64,000 nucleotides of DNA from Boswellia sacra (GCA_013180625.2 SNVD02002434.1:372001-436000), one strand, 5' to 3'; counted from the stretch's first letter, positions 10,510 to 22,892 are shown. Notes: generated from the letters alone by a model not told the origin. Made by a program: numbers and translations.

Positions 10510-11590
10510 ATTGGCTCTTAGGCTCAATAACAAATGAAGTTGTAGCTCAAGTAATAGGCGAAACTTCATCCTCTTATTGTCTCTAGAAGGCTATTGATTA
10601 ACTATTTGGAGTAAAAAACAAATCCAAGATTGCAAATCTTCGTTTTGACTTACAAAACTGCAGAATAGGGTCCGTAAAAATGAATGAATACCTCTCTAAC
10701 ATGAAGAAGATTGCTAATAATCTAGTAATAGCAGGTAGTCCAGTAGAGATGAATGATATAGTTTCCTTTATTACCTTGGGACTTGATGCAGATTACACTC
10801 CCATTGTAGTCCAGATTCAATCCAAAGAAGAAACTCATGACAAGAACTTCAAGCAACCTTGCTGGGTTTTGAGAATAGATTGGAGAGGCTTAATAGCTTT
10901 GGCAACTTTAGTTTAAATCAAGCCTTTGCCAACCTTACTTTTGGTAAGAAAAATAACAACACCAGGGATCAAAACAAGCAATGTGGTAACGAGGTGTCTC
11001 ATCAAGGATACAAAAGAGGTTCTAAAAACTCAACAAAGGGAAAAGGTAGAAGCAGGTTCGAAAATTCAAGGCCAATCTGCTAAATTTGTGACAAGATTGA
11101 TCATCTTGCTTCAATTTGTTTCTACAGGACTGACCTAAGCTATATGGGGTCCTTAAGCTTAAATAGAAACAATCACAGCAATAGATAAGACCCTCAAAGA
11201 TCAAATCAATCACAACAAGGCTTCCCTCAGCATAACTTTCAACAACAAGCCTACTTTGCTTCACCAGAAACACTTACTGATGATGCTTGGTATGCAGATT
11301 CTGGTGTAACAAATCATGTCACTACTGAGCCAAATTACCTCAATGCTAGAAGTGAATATAGTGGTAAGAAATTCCTTTTTGTTGGTGATGGAAATAAGCT
11401 CAAAATCACACACATTGGTCACTCTAATTTGGCTTCAATTGATTCTAATTCACCTCTTAAACCGAGAAATGTTTTATATGTTCCCAAAATCACAAAGAAC
11501 TTGCTGAGCATCTCAAAACGCACACAAGATAACAAGGTTTTTGTTGAGTTTCATTCCACTTTCTGTGTTGTGAAGGACAAACAAACTCAT
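10510..11590 (+). pseudogene. Copia gag and protease
   Basis: Gag pieces include KIANNLVIAGSPVEMNDIV and ITLGLDADYTPIVVQIQS. An asparagine-rich, zinc-knuckle-poor stretch follows in several frames. The protease region reads WYADSGVTNHVT with Asp-Ser-Gly at about 11300, then VGDGNKLKITHIGHSNL and PRNVLYVPKITKNLLS. Stops at several places show it is dead. Confidence 0.82.
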
Positions 11591-11659
11591 TAGGTACTGC
11601 TATAGAGGAGAATTAAAGAGGGCCTTTATCAAATCTGTCCAGGTCTCAGGGTATCCAAA

Positions 11660-12690
11660 TGTCAGTTGAAAGCTCATGGAAGAAATAAAACTTCAAAATG
11701 TTATGCTGCTGCAGTCCCCAAGTGTCTAGTTTCTCCAGTTTCCTATCTTCCCTTCAAATCTTCTTCAAATAGCTTGTCTTCTAAGTATCTTAATCCCTAT
11801 TCTCGATCTGTTTTTGTCTCAAATTGGTCATCAAAAGAAAACAATGGAAACACCTGGCATAGAAGGCTTGGACATCCATCTCGTTAAGGTCTTGAATAAA
11901 GTCTTGAAACATTGTAATAAACCAGTTCAAATCAATGAAATTATTAGCTTCCGTGATGCTTGTCAATTAGGAAAGTCACATGCCCTTCCTTTTAAGCACT
12001 TAACTAGCAAAACAAAGCAAATTTTAGAATTAATTCATATAGATCTTTGGGGACCAACTCCTATTGTATCTAACTCAGGCTTCAAATACTACATAAATTT
12101 TGTTAATGACTTTAGTAGATTCACATGGATCTATGCTCTCAAGAACACATCCAAAGTCCTAACGATCTTTAAGCAATTTAAAGCCAATATTGAAAAGAAA
12201 TTTGAGAAATCCATTAAAAGTATCCAATCTGATTGGGGAGGGGAATTTAGAGCCTTCACGGAATTCCTTAAACAAAGTGGAATAGAGCCTAGAATTGCTT
12301 GTCCACATACACATGAACAACAAGGCAAAGTGGAGAGAAACCATAGACATATTGTTGAGGTTGGGCTAACTTTACTTGCACAGGCACACATGCCCCTAAA
12401 ATATTGGTGGGAGGCTTTCCACATTGTAGTGTGGTTAATCAACAAGCTACCTACAGTTATACTGAATGGAATCTCACCTTGGGAGAAAATTTGTAAACAA
12501 ATTCCAGACTATCAGTCCTTAAAGACATTTGGATGTTCATGCTTTCCTTGCCTAAGACCTCACCAAAAGCATAAATTCCAATTCCACTCAATGAGATGTG
12601 TCTTTTTGGGTTATAGTGATTCACACAAAAGCTATAAATGCCTCAGTCGTACTTGAAGAATTTATCTATCTAAGCATGTTGTGATCAACG
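11660..12690 (+). pseudogene. Copia integrase
   Basis: The pre-integrase motif NTWHRRLGHPS is followed by a long frame (11814-12656). The catalytic residues are visible as ELIHIDLWGPTP, SDWGGEFRAF and HEQQGKVERNHRHIVE. It ends with FGCSCFPCLRPHQKHKF and CVFLGYSDSHKSYKCL. Frame changes separate the pre-integrase motif from the core, and a stop follows at 12654. Confidence 0.9.
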
Positions 12691-13042
12691 AATCAGATTT
12701 CTCTTTTAAAAATGGTTTTCTCAATTTTAGAAACAACACAAATGATCATTCTACTATCACGGTCTCTTCTAGCTTTGTTATCCCTTTCTTTAATGACTGG
12801 ACACTTAAAGAACAACATCATAGGATGCCTGAGACCTGCATTAATTTAGAAAGAATATCTCCTCGAAATTCTCCAAAAGTAGCTACAAAAAATCAAACCA
12901 ATTCATCAAACAGAACCTCACATTTTCCCTCGTGATGTTGATCAAACACCTTCCAAACAGTTAAACCCACTATAAGTCCAAAAATGACATCACCACCAAA
13001 GATCAATAATCTCCTATTCATCCTTTTTTACCTTGTCATCCT

Positions 13043-14705
13043 ATGATCACCAGATCTAAAAGAGGAATCTTTAAACCCAAAGCCTACAATTCTGAGCTAC
13101 TACACATTACAAACAATGAGGAGAGTGAACCTACTTCTGTTATAGAAGCCCTTAAATCAGCAGTTTGGAAAAAGGCTATGGATAGTGAATTTGAAGCACA
13201 TGTTAACAATAGAACCTGGTCTCGGCACCCTACTCTCCTCAGTACAACCTAGTAGGAATAAATGGGTTTTCAAGTTGAAATTTAATAGTGATGGAAGCAT
13301 AAACAGACACAAGGGCAGATTAGAAGCTAAAGGTTTCCATTAGACTCCTCGAGTTGATTACACGGAAACCTACAGTCCTGTGGTGAAACCTGGACCAATT
13401 AGGGTGATTTTAACCTTGGCAATGGCTAGAAATTGGATAGTTAGACAACTTGACATTAATAATGCATTTTTGAATGGGAATCTTGATGAGGAAGTTTACA
13501 TGAAATAGCCTAAAGGTTACATTGATCCAGCTAAACCATCCTATGTCAGCAAACTTCACAAAGCTCTTTGTGGGCTTAAACAAGCCCCAAGGGCATGGTT
13601 TGATAAGTTGAAAAATACTCTTCTAAGCTAGAGTTTTACAAACTCTAAATCAAACTCCTCCCTCTTTATCCTCAAGGAGGAAAACATTCTGATTTTTATA
13701 CTTGTATATGTGGATGATATACTTGTTATAGGAAACAGTCCATAGATTGTCCAAGATCTTATTCATGAACTTAATAAACTCTATGCCTTTAAGGATCTTG
13801 GTGATTTGCACTATTTTCTTGGAATAGAAGTAAGAAGAGACCTTACAGGGATGTATTTAAGCCAATCAAAGTATATCTTAGACCTATTAAAGAAGTTGAA
13901 GCTCGAACATTTGAAAACCTGCTCCACACCAATAGCAATCTGCAAAAACAAGAACTTATAAGACTCAGAACCATTCTCAGATGCTTCTCTTTATAGGAGC
14001 ACTGTGGGTGCTCTACAGCATCTCTCTTAGTAGACCTAACATTGCTTATAGTGTCAATAAACTGAGTCAATTCCTTCAAGCACCTAAAAGAACTCATTGA
14101 CGAGGTGTAAAACGAATTCTAAGGTGCCTAAAAGGAACTAAATTCCTTGGACTGCATATTAGAACATGTGACAATATGGACCTTGTTGGTTTTTCAGATG
14201 TTGACTGGGCTTGCATCACAGAAGAAAATGGGTCAATTGGGGGGTACTGTGTCTTTCTTGGTGACACCTTGGTTTCTTGGCAATTTAAAAAAAAAAAACT
14301 GTTGTCCCTAGGTCAAATACAAAATCAAAGTACAGAGCTTTAGCTCATGTTGCAGCAGAAATAGCACGGATTCAATCTCTAGTTATAGAACTCCATTGCC
14401 AAACAGTTTCATGCCCTATTGCTTGGTGCGACAACACAAGTGCCAGTTCTCTTGCCTCCAATCCAGTTTGCCACGCAACAACCAAGCACATAGAAATAGA
14501 TGTCCACTTTGTGCGAGATAGAATTCTGCGAAAGCTCCTAGAGGTGCGCTATGTTCCATCCTATGACCAGCTAGCCAATTGCCTGGCAAAGCCTTTAGCA
14601 GCTCCACAATTTCTTCGCTTTAGGTCCAAACTTGGAGTCACAGAGGTGCTCTCCAGTTTGAGGGCGGATGTTAAGACAACACACATTTCCCACCTGGAGG
14701 ATTAA
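13043..14705 (+). pseudogene. Copia reverse transcriptase and RNase H
   Basis: RT motifs are [59 protein letters not shown] and LVYVDDILVIGN (catalytic YVDD retained). RNase H pieces are GFSDVDWACITEENGSIGGYC and, at the end, YDQLANCLAKPLAAPQFLRF. Several stops, such as TAG in the MKQP-type motif near 13507, and an A-run near 14290 disrupt the frame. Confidence 0.9.
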
Positions 14706-15003
14706 TTGATCCTTTCTGTTAATTCTATTAATCTTCTTAATTCTCCTGATAATGTTGCTTAGGAAGTCTGTTATCTTGTGTTTAGTGCAGTTAGTTTATA
14801 TTATGTTTACGACCTTCTAGTAAAGGACATGTGTCCTATTTCATTTGGCTATTGTAATAAAGTCTCCTAATTGCCAACACCTGGCACTAGGGTATAACAG
14901 TTTTTTGCTCCTCATATATAAAGCAACTTTTCCTTACTGCAGAAGTTGAGCTGCAGAGTTAAGGCTTATATTTTTCAAAGAAATTCAAGTCCCTTTTAAC
15001 TCA
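14669..15003 (+). repeat. Copia 3' LTR
   Basis: It starts TGTTAAGACAACAC right after a GGGCGGA polypurine-like tract at the end of the pol frame. It contains a TATA-like CATATATAAAG at about 14913. The 3' boundary is an estimate (a CA dinucleotide near 15003), because the other LTR is not available for comparison. Confidence 0.6.
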
Positions 15004-15474
15004 ATTGTTTGTTTTATTTATGGCTCGTTGAAGCGTCTCTTCCCCTGCTGTGCGCTGCTCGAGTGATAACCAAATCACTGGCGAAGCAAGGATATCTGAT
15101 AAATGGGCTGTCTGGAATATTAAACGACCCAACCCAATATATGTTTTGGGTTGGGGCCAAGGTGGGCTGACATGATCCGTTTGAAGAGCCCAATCAATCA
15201 AAAGACAGAAACAAACAAACAATAGTACTAATTGCGTGCTTCTGCCTGGACCTTGAGCCAAGGGGAAGGGAAAGAGAATAATCGTAATCAAGATCTATTC
15301 CTGCTGCACCTGCACTTGCACTGCACTGTTCACAAATTTATTCTCCTCTGGTTAGTTTCAATTTGTCCTCTTAGATCTTTTATTTTATTGTTCGTGATTG
15401 GCTTTTGATATATACATAAGATTTCTTTCTGTAATTAATAATTTAATTAAAGAATTGAAATTGAAGGTACGAAG
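15004..15474 (+). promoter_or_regulatory. 5' flank of the Ac45-like gene
   Basis: This 0.47-kb gap lies between the copia LTR and the next start codon. No clear coding signal is seen; a minus-strand open frame here has no recognisable domain. The gene's promoter and 5' UTR must lie in it, possibly extending into the LTR. Confidence 0.45.
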
Positions 15475-18333
15475 ATGATGAAGAGCAGTTATGTTTTGTT
15501 GTCGTTGTTGATGCTATTGGAATATCTAAACGCATTTGCTTTGGGTTCTCCTTCCACTGTCCCCGCCTTTCTCTGGTCTCCTCATCAGAATCAGTATGCA
15601 TCATCATCTAACTAGAATCTAATTTTCATTTAATTTCATCTTTATTTATTTATTTTCTTTGTTTTTGTTTTTGACTGATTAATTGATTTTTTTCAGACTT
15701 GATACCTCTGATGATGCATTAAATTATCAAACAATCTCTCCCAAGGATCTCGCCCACTCTGTTCTTTCTCAAGGCCATTGGTCCGACTTTTTGGTATAAA
15801 ACCCTCTTTCTTTCTTTCTTCAATTCTTCAATTCTATCTCTCCCATCCTTATAGTTATTTTCCCTTTTTCTTCAGTGCTCAAGGAAGCAATCTGTTGATG
15901 TGGCACTTGTTTTTGTTGGTAGAGAGGTACCTACCCTTTTACTTCATTTTTGTCCCATGGCTTGTTAACTAAGCTAGCTTTATATTTCTATCAAAACTGC
16001 TTCTCAGCTTTATCTTATACCTCTTATCTCCATATCAATGCCTGCTATTTAACAATTTTCCTTTGAACCCTTTTTTTCAACTCTTTGTAATCTAACGCAT
16101 TCCAATCCTTGTCCTGCTGTTAGCCATTCTGCCTACTGATGGTTATTCATTTCTTATCTGTAGTTGCAATCTTCTCATATTTCTGGAAACAGACATGCTG
16201 ACCCGGCTTTGTTAGACTTGCTCAAGGTAAATGGAGTTTTACCACATTCTCATAATTCTATCCCTAGCTCACTTAATAGTGTTATGTTCGTTGCTCTTTC
16301 ACAGGTCTCTTTTACAAGATCCAATTTTTCCATGGCATTCCCTTATGTTACTGCATCAGAAGACCAAACGGCAATGGAGAGTTTGTTGGTGTCAGAATTT
16401 ACAGAAGCTTGTGGGGATGAATTAAGAATCAATAATGTTGCATTTTCAGAGTCCTGTACTATAGAGGGTGGCAATTTTCAGAAGCTTGCAGACTTGCGTT
16501 CAGTCCATGTAAGCTAACTTTTTATGAAACTTTTTGGGTTAATGGAAAATAGCTGATGTATTATTCATTCTTGTTATTGATTCTTATCAAATTTTTCCCA
16601 TATATAATGATCAGGATCACCTGCTTTCAAGGATGGAAAAGGCACCAGAGGGGCAAGCTGATTTGATTGTCTTCTGCTATGAACGCACTCATTCTCTGAA
16701 GCAACTTGAACAACCACGTCCTGAAAGTATGTTTGGGTCGTTTGCATGGCTCTTGGAGGGTAATGTCGTTTCTATATTTTGATCTGAGAAATATTTATGT
16801 GAATTTTTATTATCCAATTTACAGGTGAGGTTATCTCTGAGCTTATTGATTCTGTGGAGCAGTCCGGGGCAAAGTATGCAGTTCTTTATGTTTCTGATCC
16901 CGTTAGGTCTATTCAGTATCCTTCTTTTCGGGAGCTACAAAGGTTTCTTGCTGCAGATACAGTACAAAATGGGTCAGCCAATTCAACACGCTGTGACGAA
17001 GTTTGCCAAATTAAATCTTCTCTTCTGGAGGGAGTTCTAGTTGTAAGTTATTGCCTAATAAGTTCTTTCGTTTATAACTTAAAATAACTGTGGGTGGCTT
17101 TTGTGTGTCGATACTAAAAAAACTGTCCTCTAATTTTATTTTGTTAAATTCAGAAAAGATCTTCTTTTTAACAAGTATATTTGTTTTGACTGTTTTTTTT
17201 AAATGAGTTATCATGAACTTCTATATGAAAACAGAAATCCACAACAACCTATCTGGTCTCTTGGGCCCCGGCCTCATCAAATGCTGAAAGGCCAAGCCCT
17301 GAGGCACCGTTCTCTTCTCTCTACTTTTATCTTGTTTTGACCTTTGGGAAGTTCATAACATATAATGAGATGCCCTGTTGACTAGGGAGATGTGTGGCTA
17401 CTTGTGGGAAAGGCTAATAAGCACTTTGGCTTGTGAAGATGCAATATCTTAGCTAAAAATGGTGCTACAGTTCATTTCTTCTAGTGTTAATAACTCCTGT
17501 TGTATGAGTTGTCTATTCTTTTTAATTTTTAATTATTATTTTTTTTCTTCTCTCTTCTTTCTTCCCTCCCTCTCATACTCTGCATGGATGCAGAACCATT
17601 TTCCACTTATTTGATATGCATATTCTCAATTAGGTTCTCTTGCTCTTCCAGCAGAATACGGATTAGAAACAACCTTATAAATTCACACAATAGCTGCTGC
17701 TTTCATCCGATATTCGGATTAAAATTGAAACACTAATTACATAATTTTATCAGTTAAATCTTGACCATTTCGTTTATATTAGAAAGTAGGGTGCTACCGA
17801 TGAAACTTTTCTTATGAAATTGGTGGCCTATTTCTAAATTTGTTGCAATTAATTGAGTTTTTTATTTAAATTTTATTATTAGTATTATTATTTTACATTG
17901 GAGTTACTTTGTGGCTTCCTCAAATCTTGTTAATAACTAGCAAGAGTAGGTATTTTTTTCTTTCATGTTTCTACATTCTCTAAAAGTAAGGCTAATTTTG
18001 GGGACATGTATTCCTTCTGTGTTTTATTTTGTATCTTTTAGAGCTGATCTTGAATATTCTTAGATTGGTGGGATGAGAATTGTTTAATATGTATGTATTG
18101 ATAGAGTTGCTCCATGGTTTATCTTGCTGCTCTCTGTCTATAGGAGGTGTTTTTTTCTTCTTCTTATTCTTTTTTTTTTCCTTGTTTTCTTCTGCCTTCC
18201 GTATATGGGATCCTGATATTACTCATTGCGTGAATTTCAGGGGATTGTTCTTCTTCTAATTTTAATATCGGGCCTTTGCTGTATGATGGGCATTGACACT
18301 CCGACAAGATTTGAGGCGCCCCAAGAATCTTAA
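15475..18333 (+). CDS. Type I membrane protein with Ac45/VOA1-like C-terminal tail (At3g13410-like)
   Basis: Eight exons, all GT-AG and phase-consistent: 15475-15593, 15697-15793, 15876-15926, 16164-16226, 16305-16508, 16615-16759, 16825-17042, 18241-18333, giving 329 residues. It has an N-terminal signal peptide (KSSYVLLSLLMLLEYLNAFA), a lumenal domain (TVPAFLWSPH, LAHSVLSQGHWSDFLC, VDVALVFVGRE, MAFPYVTASE), a CDEVCQIKSSLLEG stretch, and one membrane segment, GIVLLLILISGLCCMMGID, before the short tail TPTRFEAPQES. This arrangement resembles the accessory V-ATPase subunit Ac45/VOA1 and yeast Big1 family, which act in ER and Golgi membranes. A V-ATPase role is inferred from the family, not shown here. 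The fourth intron (16227-16304) is 78 bases without a stop, so its retention would add 26 residues. The last intron is long (1.2 kb). Confidence 0.88.
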
Positions 18334-21300
18334 TAAATTTTTTTTCCAAGATAATATCTTAATGTTATGGGCTCCCAGGGGTCCTCTTTTGCAGGGACTG
18401 GCAAAAGGTATTGGTTGTTTGTTATATATATAGTTGCAGTGAGTAGAGATGTTATGTTGTAATATTTGTCAGCTTTTTGAAATCACATTTGGCAGTGTTT
18501 ATAATAATGGAGAGAGACATTCTTCATCAACATGGCATATTTTATTTTGCAGTGTCCTTGTTCTTATGAGATAGAGATTCATAACTTTCATTGGGTACAT
18601 TTGTAGCATAATCCATGTTCATATGTTTCTTCATAATTGCTTCCTGGTTTGAGGCTGTAGGTTATATTTTTGGCTTTTCCGTGAAAGTATGCATCTGATT
18701 CTGACCACTCGGCAATGACATGAAGAAATGCTATACTATTTCTATCACCAAGACTTTGAAAATTTTTGGTGTTGCGCCTCTGCACAGGATATACTTTTGT
18801 TACTGTGTACTTGTGGATGAGGTTTCTGTTTTTCATCTTCCCAGGTGGGTTATGGTGTTTAGTTTACTTGAGATCTGTGTGTTTTAAGCGAGGGCTCCTC
18901 ATCATAACCGGATTACAATGCAACGAGCCTTTGATTAGTTTGCTGGATAAATTCATTATTACATTCACATCCCTTCCGAGGCTGATACACATTTTTTTAA
19001 GCATGTATATCGTTCTTTATTACTTGTTCAGGGCAATCTGTAGATGACTAATTTAATATCAAGAGAAAAAGGAGAGTATAATATATGCATATTGTAGTAG
19101 ACTGTGTAAATGTGTGAAGTATGACAAAATTTGATTGCAGTAGCTTACGCCATGTTCTCTCGGTTTCTAAATTCTGAAGGTGCAATAAAGGTGCATATGA
19201 GGAGCCCAAAATGAGATTTTCAAGAGATCAGTGTTATTTTTTAGGAAATTGGACGCGTCTTTATTTTATTTTATTTTAAATTCAAGTATGTACTTTTTCC
19301 TATGTGGAAAGTGTTCAAATTTTCCTTGTTGCATCGAGAGGAGAAAGGCTCTTTCCGTGTGGCTGAAATTGAGATGTTGAATTAGCCCACGTGGATTTTT
19401 TTAATATTAAAATTTTGTGGTTAAGGACCAATTTAATTTGCCCATCTTATACGTTGATCTCCTTACTGTCATCATGACCCCATTTGTGAAATTAATACTT
19501 CAAAATTTCCCGCAACGTGTGTGATTTAAAGTGATTTTCTCTTGAAGCGTAATCGGACCAAGTTTCTCACTGGACTGATTTGAGATTTCAAAGTTGGAGA
19601 ATTTTCCAACTTTTCTATTAGTTGCTCCCTAGTGTCTCTCCTCACGTTTACCGCTGTTGGAGTGACCAGTGGTATAATCTCTTAGAAAAATTGAGAAAAT
19701 AATTCCAATTAGGAAGTTTTTGATAAATGTCTTAGTCTTAAAAATTGACATATCATAATCCTATTTAACAGTATTTGATGGATTTATCGGACAATATATG
19801 ACGATATTTGATAGATATATCAATCGGTCAATAATTGATAATATTTGATTATTACATCTAACAGTAGTCGACAAGTGTTTGCTATGCTATTCGATAGAAG
19901 ATTTTAACGAGTAAATTTTTAAGGGTCGAATTATTTTTGCAATTCATATATTTTTCGAATTTTCTCCAAATTCTTAAGGTTAAATAAATGACAGGGTTCA
20001 ATACATGTGATCTAGGTCGGCATCTTATCTTATGTGAGCCTTATCTGATGTTCTATTATTAACTTTCCACTGCTGCTGCTTCTACAGACTTCTTCCATCA
20101 CAAACCCCTTGTGGGTTGTTGTGACCCACTTTAGGATAGCGGCAACTGGGTTTTGTAAATGTTACTCTCACTTTTCTACGTGTAAGGCCTAAGAAAGCCA
20201 CTTCTTTAGCTTTATTTTCGTTCTTTCATGAATTACCATCTATATGATATAATATGTCTGTGAAAGGAAAGAGGGAGGGAGAAAATTCTGGAAATAGGAG
20301 GAACGAAGGAGCGGAGAACCTGCAGCAAGACCTTGTTCTAGTACTGGTTTTACCGTATACATGAAGTGAAGAGACTGACAGAAGGAATCCTACATCAATT
20401 TTTGAAGCTAGTATTAAAAAAAAAAGGGGCAGGGTAGGATACAGAACACAAGCATAGCAGGCCTTGATCTTGGAGTTGTCTCACTTTCCTAGATATAACA
20501 TCTATGAATGTGATATAATATATTTGCTGCACCATTCCACTGCATTTTACATTGCATTTTACATGTTTCCTATTCAACTGTGCGTACCTCAATCAATCCT
20601 GATTTCTTTTCCTCTACAAATATAAAAGTTAATGGAAAATGACCTTTTAGTGACAGTATAGGAGATTCCCTTGTTCCTCGTAATCTTTTTCTTTATTTGT
20701 TTGATGTCGTTTTGTTATTCCTTTCTTCGTGTCATTGCCCCTTTGGGTTGCTGTAGAGATGCCATGACTCAAGGGTGCACGTGAATATAATTTCTGTCTG
20801 CCAACAACTACTATTAGTACTAGTACGATATCACCATTGACTGTTGAAACAAGCACCACCACTTTTCTTTACATCAATTTTCTATCTTTTACAGTCTAGG
20901 GAATGCTGCAAGCATTAGTAACAAAAAAAGCTATAGCTAGCTATCGCCGCTTTGTCACTAATAGAATTTTATACCCTTTGAAACTTCCCAAATCAGGTGC
21001 ACTTAAAGTCATGGATTTTGTTCATTATATCTTTCCTTTCAGATATATATATAAAGCTACCTGTTTGTTTCCCTTAGATGATTTCATTTCTTTAGCAAGT
21101 ATTATCTAGAATTGGAGAGGAGAAGAAGGGTAGTCGGAATGAAATGGGCAAGAACCTTATCCCCTCTTGATATTATTCTTTTGGGCCATATGTATCTGGA
21201 TTATATCCTTCCAAGAGCTTTGTTCAAGATAATGCATCAATAATCTATTAAATACAGTCTCAAGCAATATTAACTCTTTCACTTCACCCCTTCCCCTCCA

Positions 21301-21471
21301 CCTTTTGCATTCTGTATAACACTCATGGTGCTTTCTCTTCGTGCAACCGCTGCTATTTATCTTTCTCTCTCCCTCCCATTTTTATACAAATCTCTTGGAT
21401 TAGACTTTGCTTGGGAGGAAAATAGCTAGTTTCAGCACCAAAAGATATATAGGTATCCTCTTCATCTATGA
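18334..21471. other. Intergenic region between the Ac45-like gene and MIR169
   Basis: It holds the 3' UTR of the preceding gene (start unknown), a dispersed repeat copy (19676-19990) and AT-rich sequence. Open frames such as 18766-19047 have no domain similarity. A TATA-like TATTTAT at about 21354, followed by a CT-rich stretch, could belong to the MIR169 promoter. Confidence 0.5.
19676..19990 (+). repeat. Dispersed repeat, copy A (inverted partner near 63.7 kb)
   Basis: It begins with AAAAATTGAGAAAATAAT and CAATTAGGAAG and contains short motifs of the GGATTTATCGGACAATAT type. The reverse complement of about 63640-63860 matches it in order, including TTGAGAAAATAA, AATTAGGA, and GATGGATTT-like/GGACAATAT-like stretches. 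It could be a MITE; terminal repeats are weak. Confidence 0.55.
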
Positions 21472-21627
21472 CCTCACATGCAGGCTTAGAAAGTATTGTG
21501 CAGCCAAGGATGACTTGCCGGCAGCTGATCTTTTTCTGTTGTTTCCTTAATTTGTAGAAAAGAATCACAGAGATGAAGTTGGCAAGTTGTCCGTGGCTAC
21601 ATGTTTCTTTCTGCTGCATATGTGAGG
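21472..21627 (+). ncRNA. MIR169: MIR169 precursor hairpin
   Basis: miR169 guides cleavage of NF-YA (HAP2) transcription-factor mRNAs, acting in drought, nutrient and flowering responses. The 5' arm contains the exact 21-nt miR169b/c-type sequence at 21501-21521. The 3' arm at 21581-21600 reads GGCAAGTTGTCCGTGGCTAC, the usual miR169 star apart from a small difference. Outside the duplex the stem continues: CCTCACATGCAG at 21472-21483 pairs with CTGCTGCATATGTGAGG near 21611-21627. The loop is about 60 nt. The locus is 3.1 kb after the Ac45-like gene; in Arabidopsis, MIR169A also lies beside the homologous gene, which supports orthology. No protein frame competes with it. Expression cannot be judged from sequence. 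Confidence 0.93.
21501..21521 (+). ncRNA. MIR169: Mature miR169 (5p)
   Basis: It starts CAGCCAAGGATGACTTGCCG and ends in G, identical to the miR169b/c form as I recall it; the miR169a form ends in A. It lies on the 5' arm, as in all plant miR169 precursors. Confidence 0.93.
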
Positions 21628-22387
21628 CCTTGGGTGACCTGTTTTATTCGTTGATGTAAATCCATCTTCCTCAACTAATCAAAGAGGTATATATCATTAT
21701 ATATGCTATTATTCTACTGCTTTGATAAATAGCTTTCGCTTTTGTATATGCTTAATACTCTTTTTCTGTTTTGTTATATTATTGATCTTGATTACCAAGA
21801 GACCCGGTTGAACGTGGGGAAAAGGAATTGTGTTACCTAGACTCTTTTTTTGGCTTGTTGGATTTCATATATGCATGCTTCTATTAGCTTCTACTATTGT
21901 TACATATTACATACTTGTGTACTAATATCTTCAGTGACATTTGGTCTATAAATCAGGATCGATCAATTATTAGGAAGTTTCTTTAAGTATCTATTTATGT
22001 GTTAGTCTTCTTCCAGATCGATCATTCATTGATGCATGCTGCATACAATTTGCTTTATGACAATAGCATTAGATTTGGAATTGCATTAATATTTAAGAAG
22101 GTACTAGCTAGATGTCGTTGGTCATAATTCTTTTTGTTAATCTCTGATTACGATATTATTTATTATTGCCGGATCTCAAATTAAACACACCAGTCTTTGT
22201 TATAAGATTAATGCCTCAAGCAAGTTTTGGTTATACAAACTGTCCAACTAAGTGGCCGAAAGTTTTGAATGGATCAAATTGCTTAATTAGTCTTAGCCCA
22301 ACAGTTACCACCATTATGTCCTTTTTTCTTAGTTGCTTTTTCCACTTCTTGGGTTATCTTGTTACTTCAATTCTTATAGGAGAACCA

Positions 22388-22557
22388 TAATGCTACATTT
22401 ACAAAGTCTATATGTAATGCTAATGTGGCATCAATTGAATGAAATATTCATATGAGTTGTCAATGTAATAAATGCTGATGAGTCATGTGGTATAAAATAA
22501 GTGATAATCCATTAACTTTGTATACAAAATATATGTAGACTTTGTAAGTATAACATC
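22388..22557. mobile_element. MITE with about 28-bp terminal inverted repeats
   Basis: The left end AATGCTACATTTACAAAGTC and the reverse complement of the right end (GATGTTATACTTACAAAGTC) pair over about 28 bases, including TACAAAGTCTAYATRTA. Length is about 170 bp, with no coding capacity. The ends resemble those of the element at 59814-59987 and a partial copy near 63180-63230. Confidence 0.65.
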
Positions 22558-22892
22558 TCTCTATAGGAGAATCATGCATATGTTTATCGAATGAAAAGGG
22601 TTTGACATTCATGGTGAACAGATTATAGGGGCTTTCATAGGGATTTTACGTTCTACTTGTTTTTGTCAATCTATCTACCATTCCTTTGCTTTCTCATATA
22701 TTTCACCTCCCTTTTGTCCACGGTTAACTTCTAAAATTTTCCTTTCCATTGTTCAGGAGCTTGCAGGTCATTATTTTGAGATTTCTTTCTGCATCATTTT
22801 ATGTATAGCTAGTGTAGACAATAGTGACATGGTCTGTGGTGTCCTGAGGGGCTATATAAGTCCACTATATAGCCTCTCTCACAAACTGGCAT

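Larger units (their letters stand above)
10494..15003 (+). mobile_element. Degenerate Ty1/copia LTR retrotransposon, 5'-truncated
   Basis: The order is gag, protease, integrase, reverse transcriptase, RNase H, LTR, which is the copia order. The 5' LTR and the gag N-terminus are absent: gag coding similarity begins at the gypsy LTR edge (frame containing FDWLLGSITNEVVAQVIGE). All domains contain stops or frameshifts. The 3' LTR starts after the purine-rich GAGGGCGGA at 14669. No target-site duplication can be identified because the other end is missing. Confidence 0.88.

Noticed and set aside
15001..15291. Minus-strand open frame of 96 residues
   Set aside because: Lies in the copia LTR edge and promoter of the Ac45-like gene; no homology recognised.
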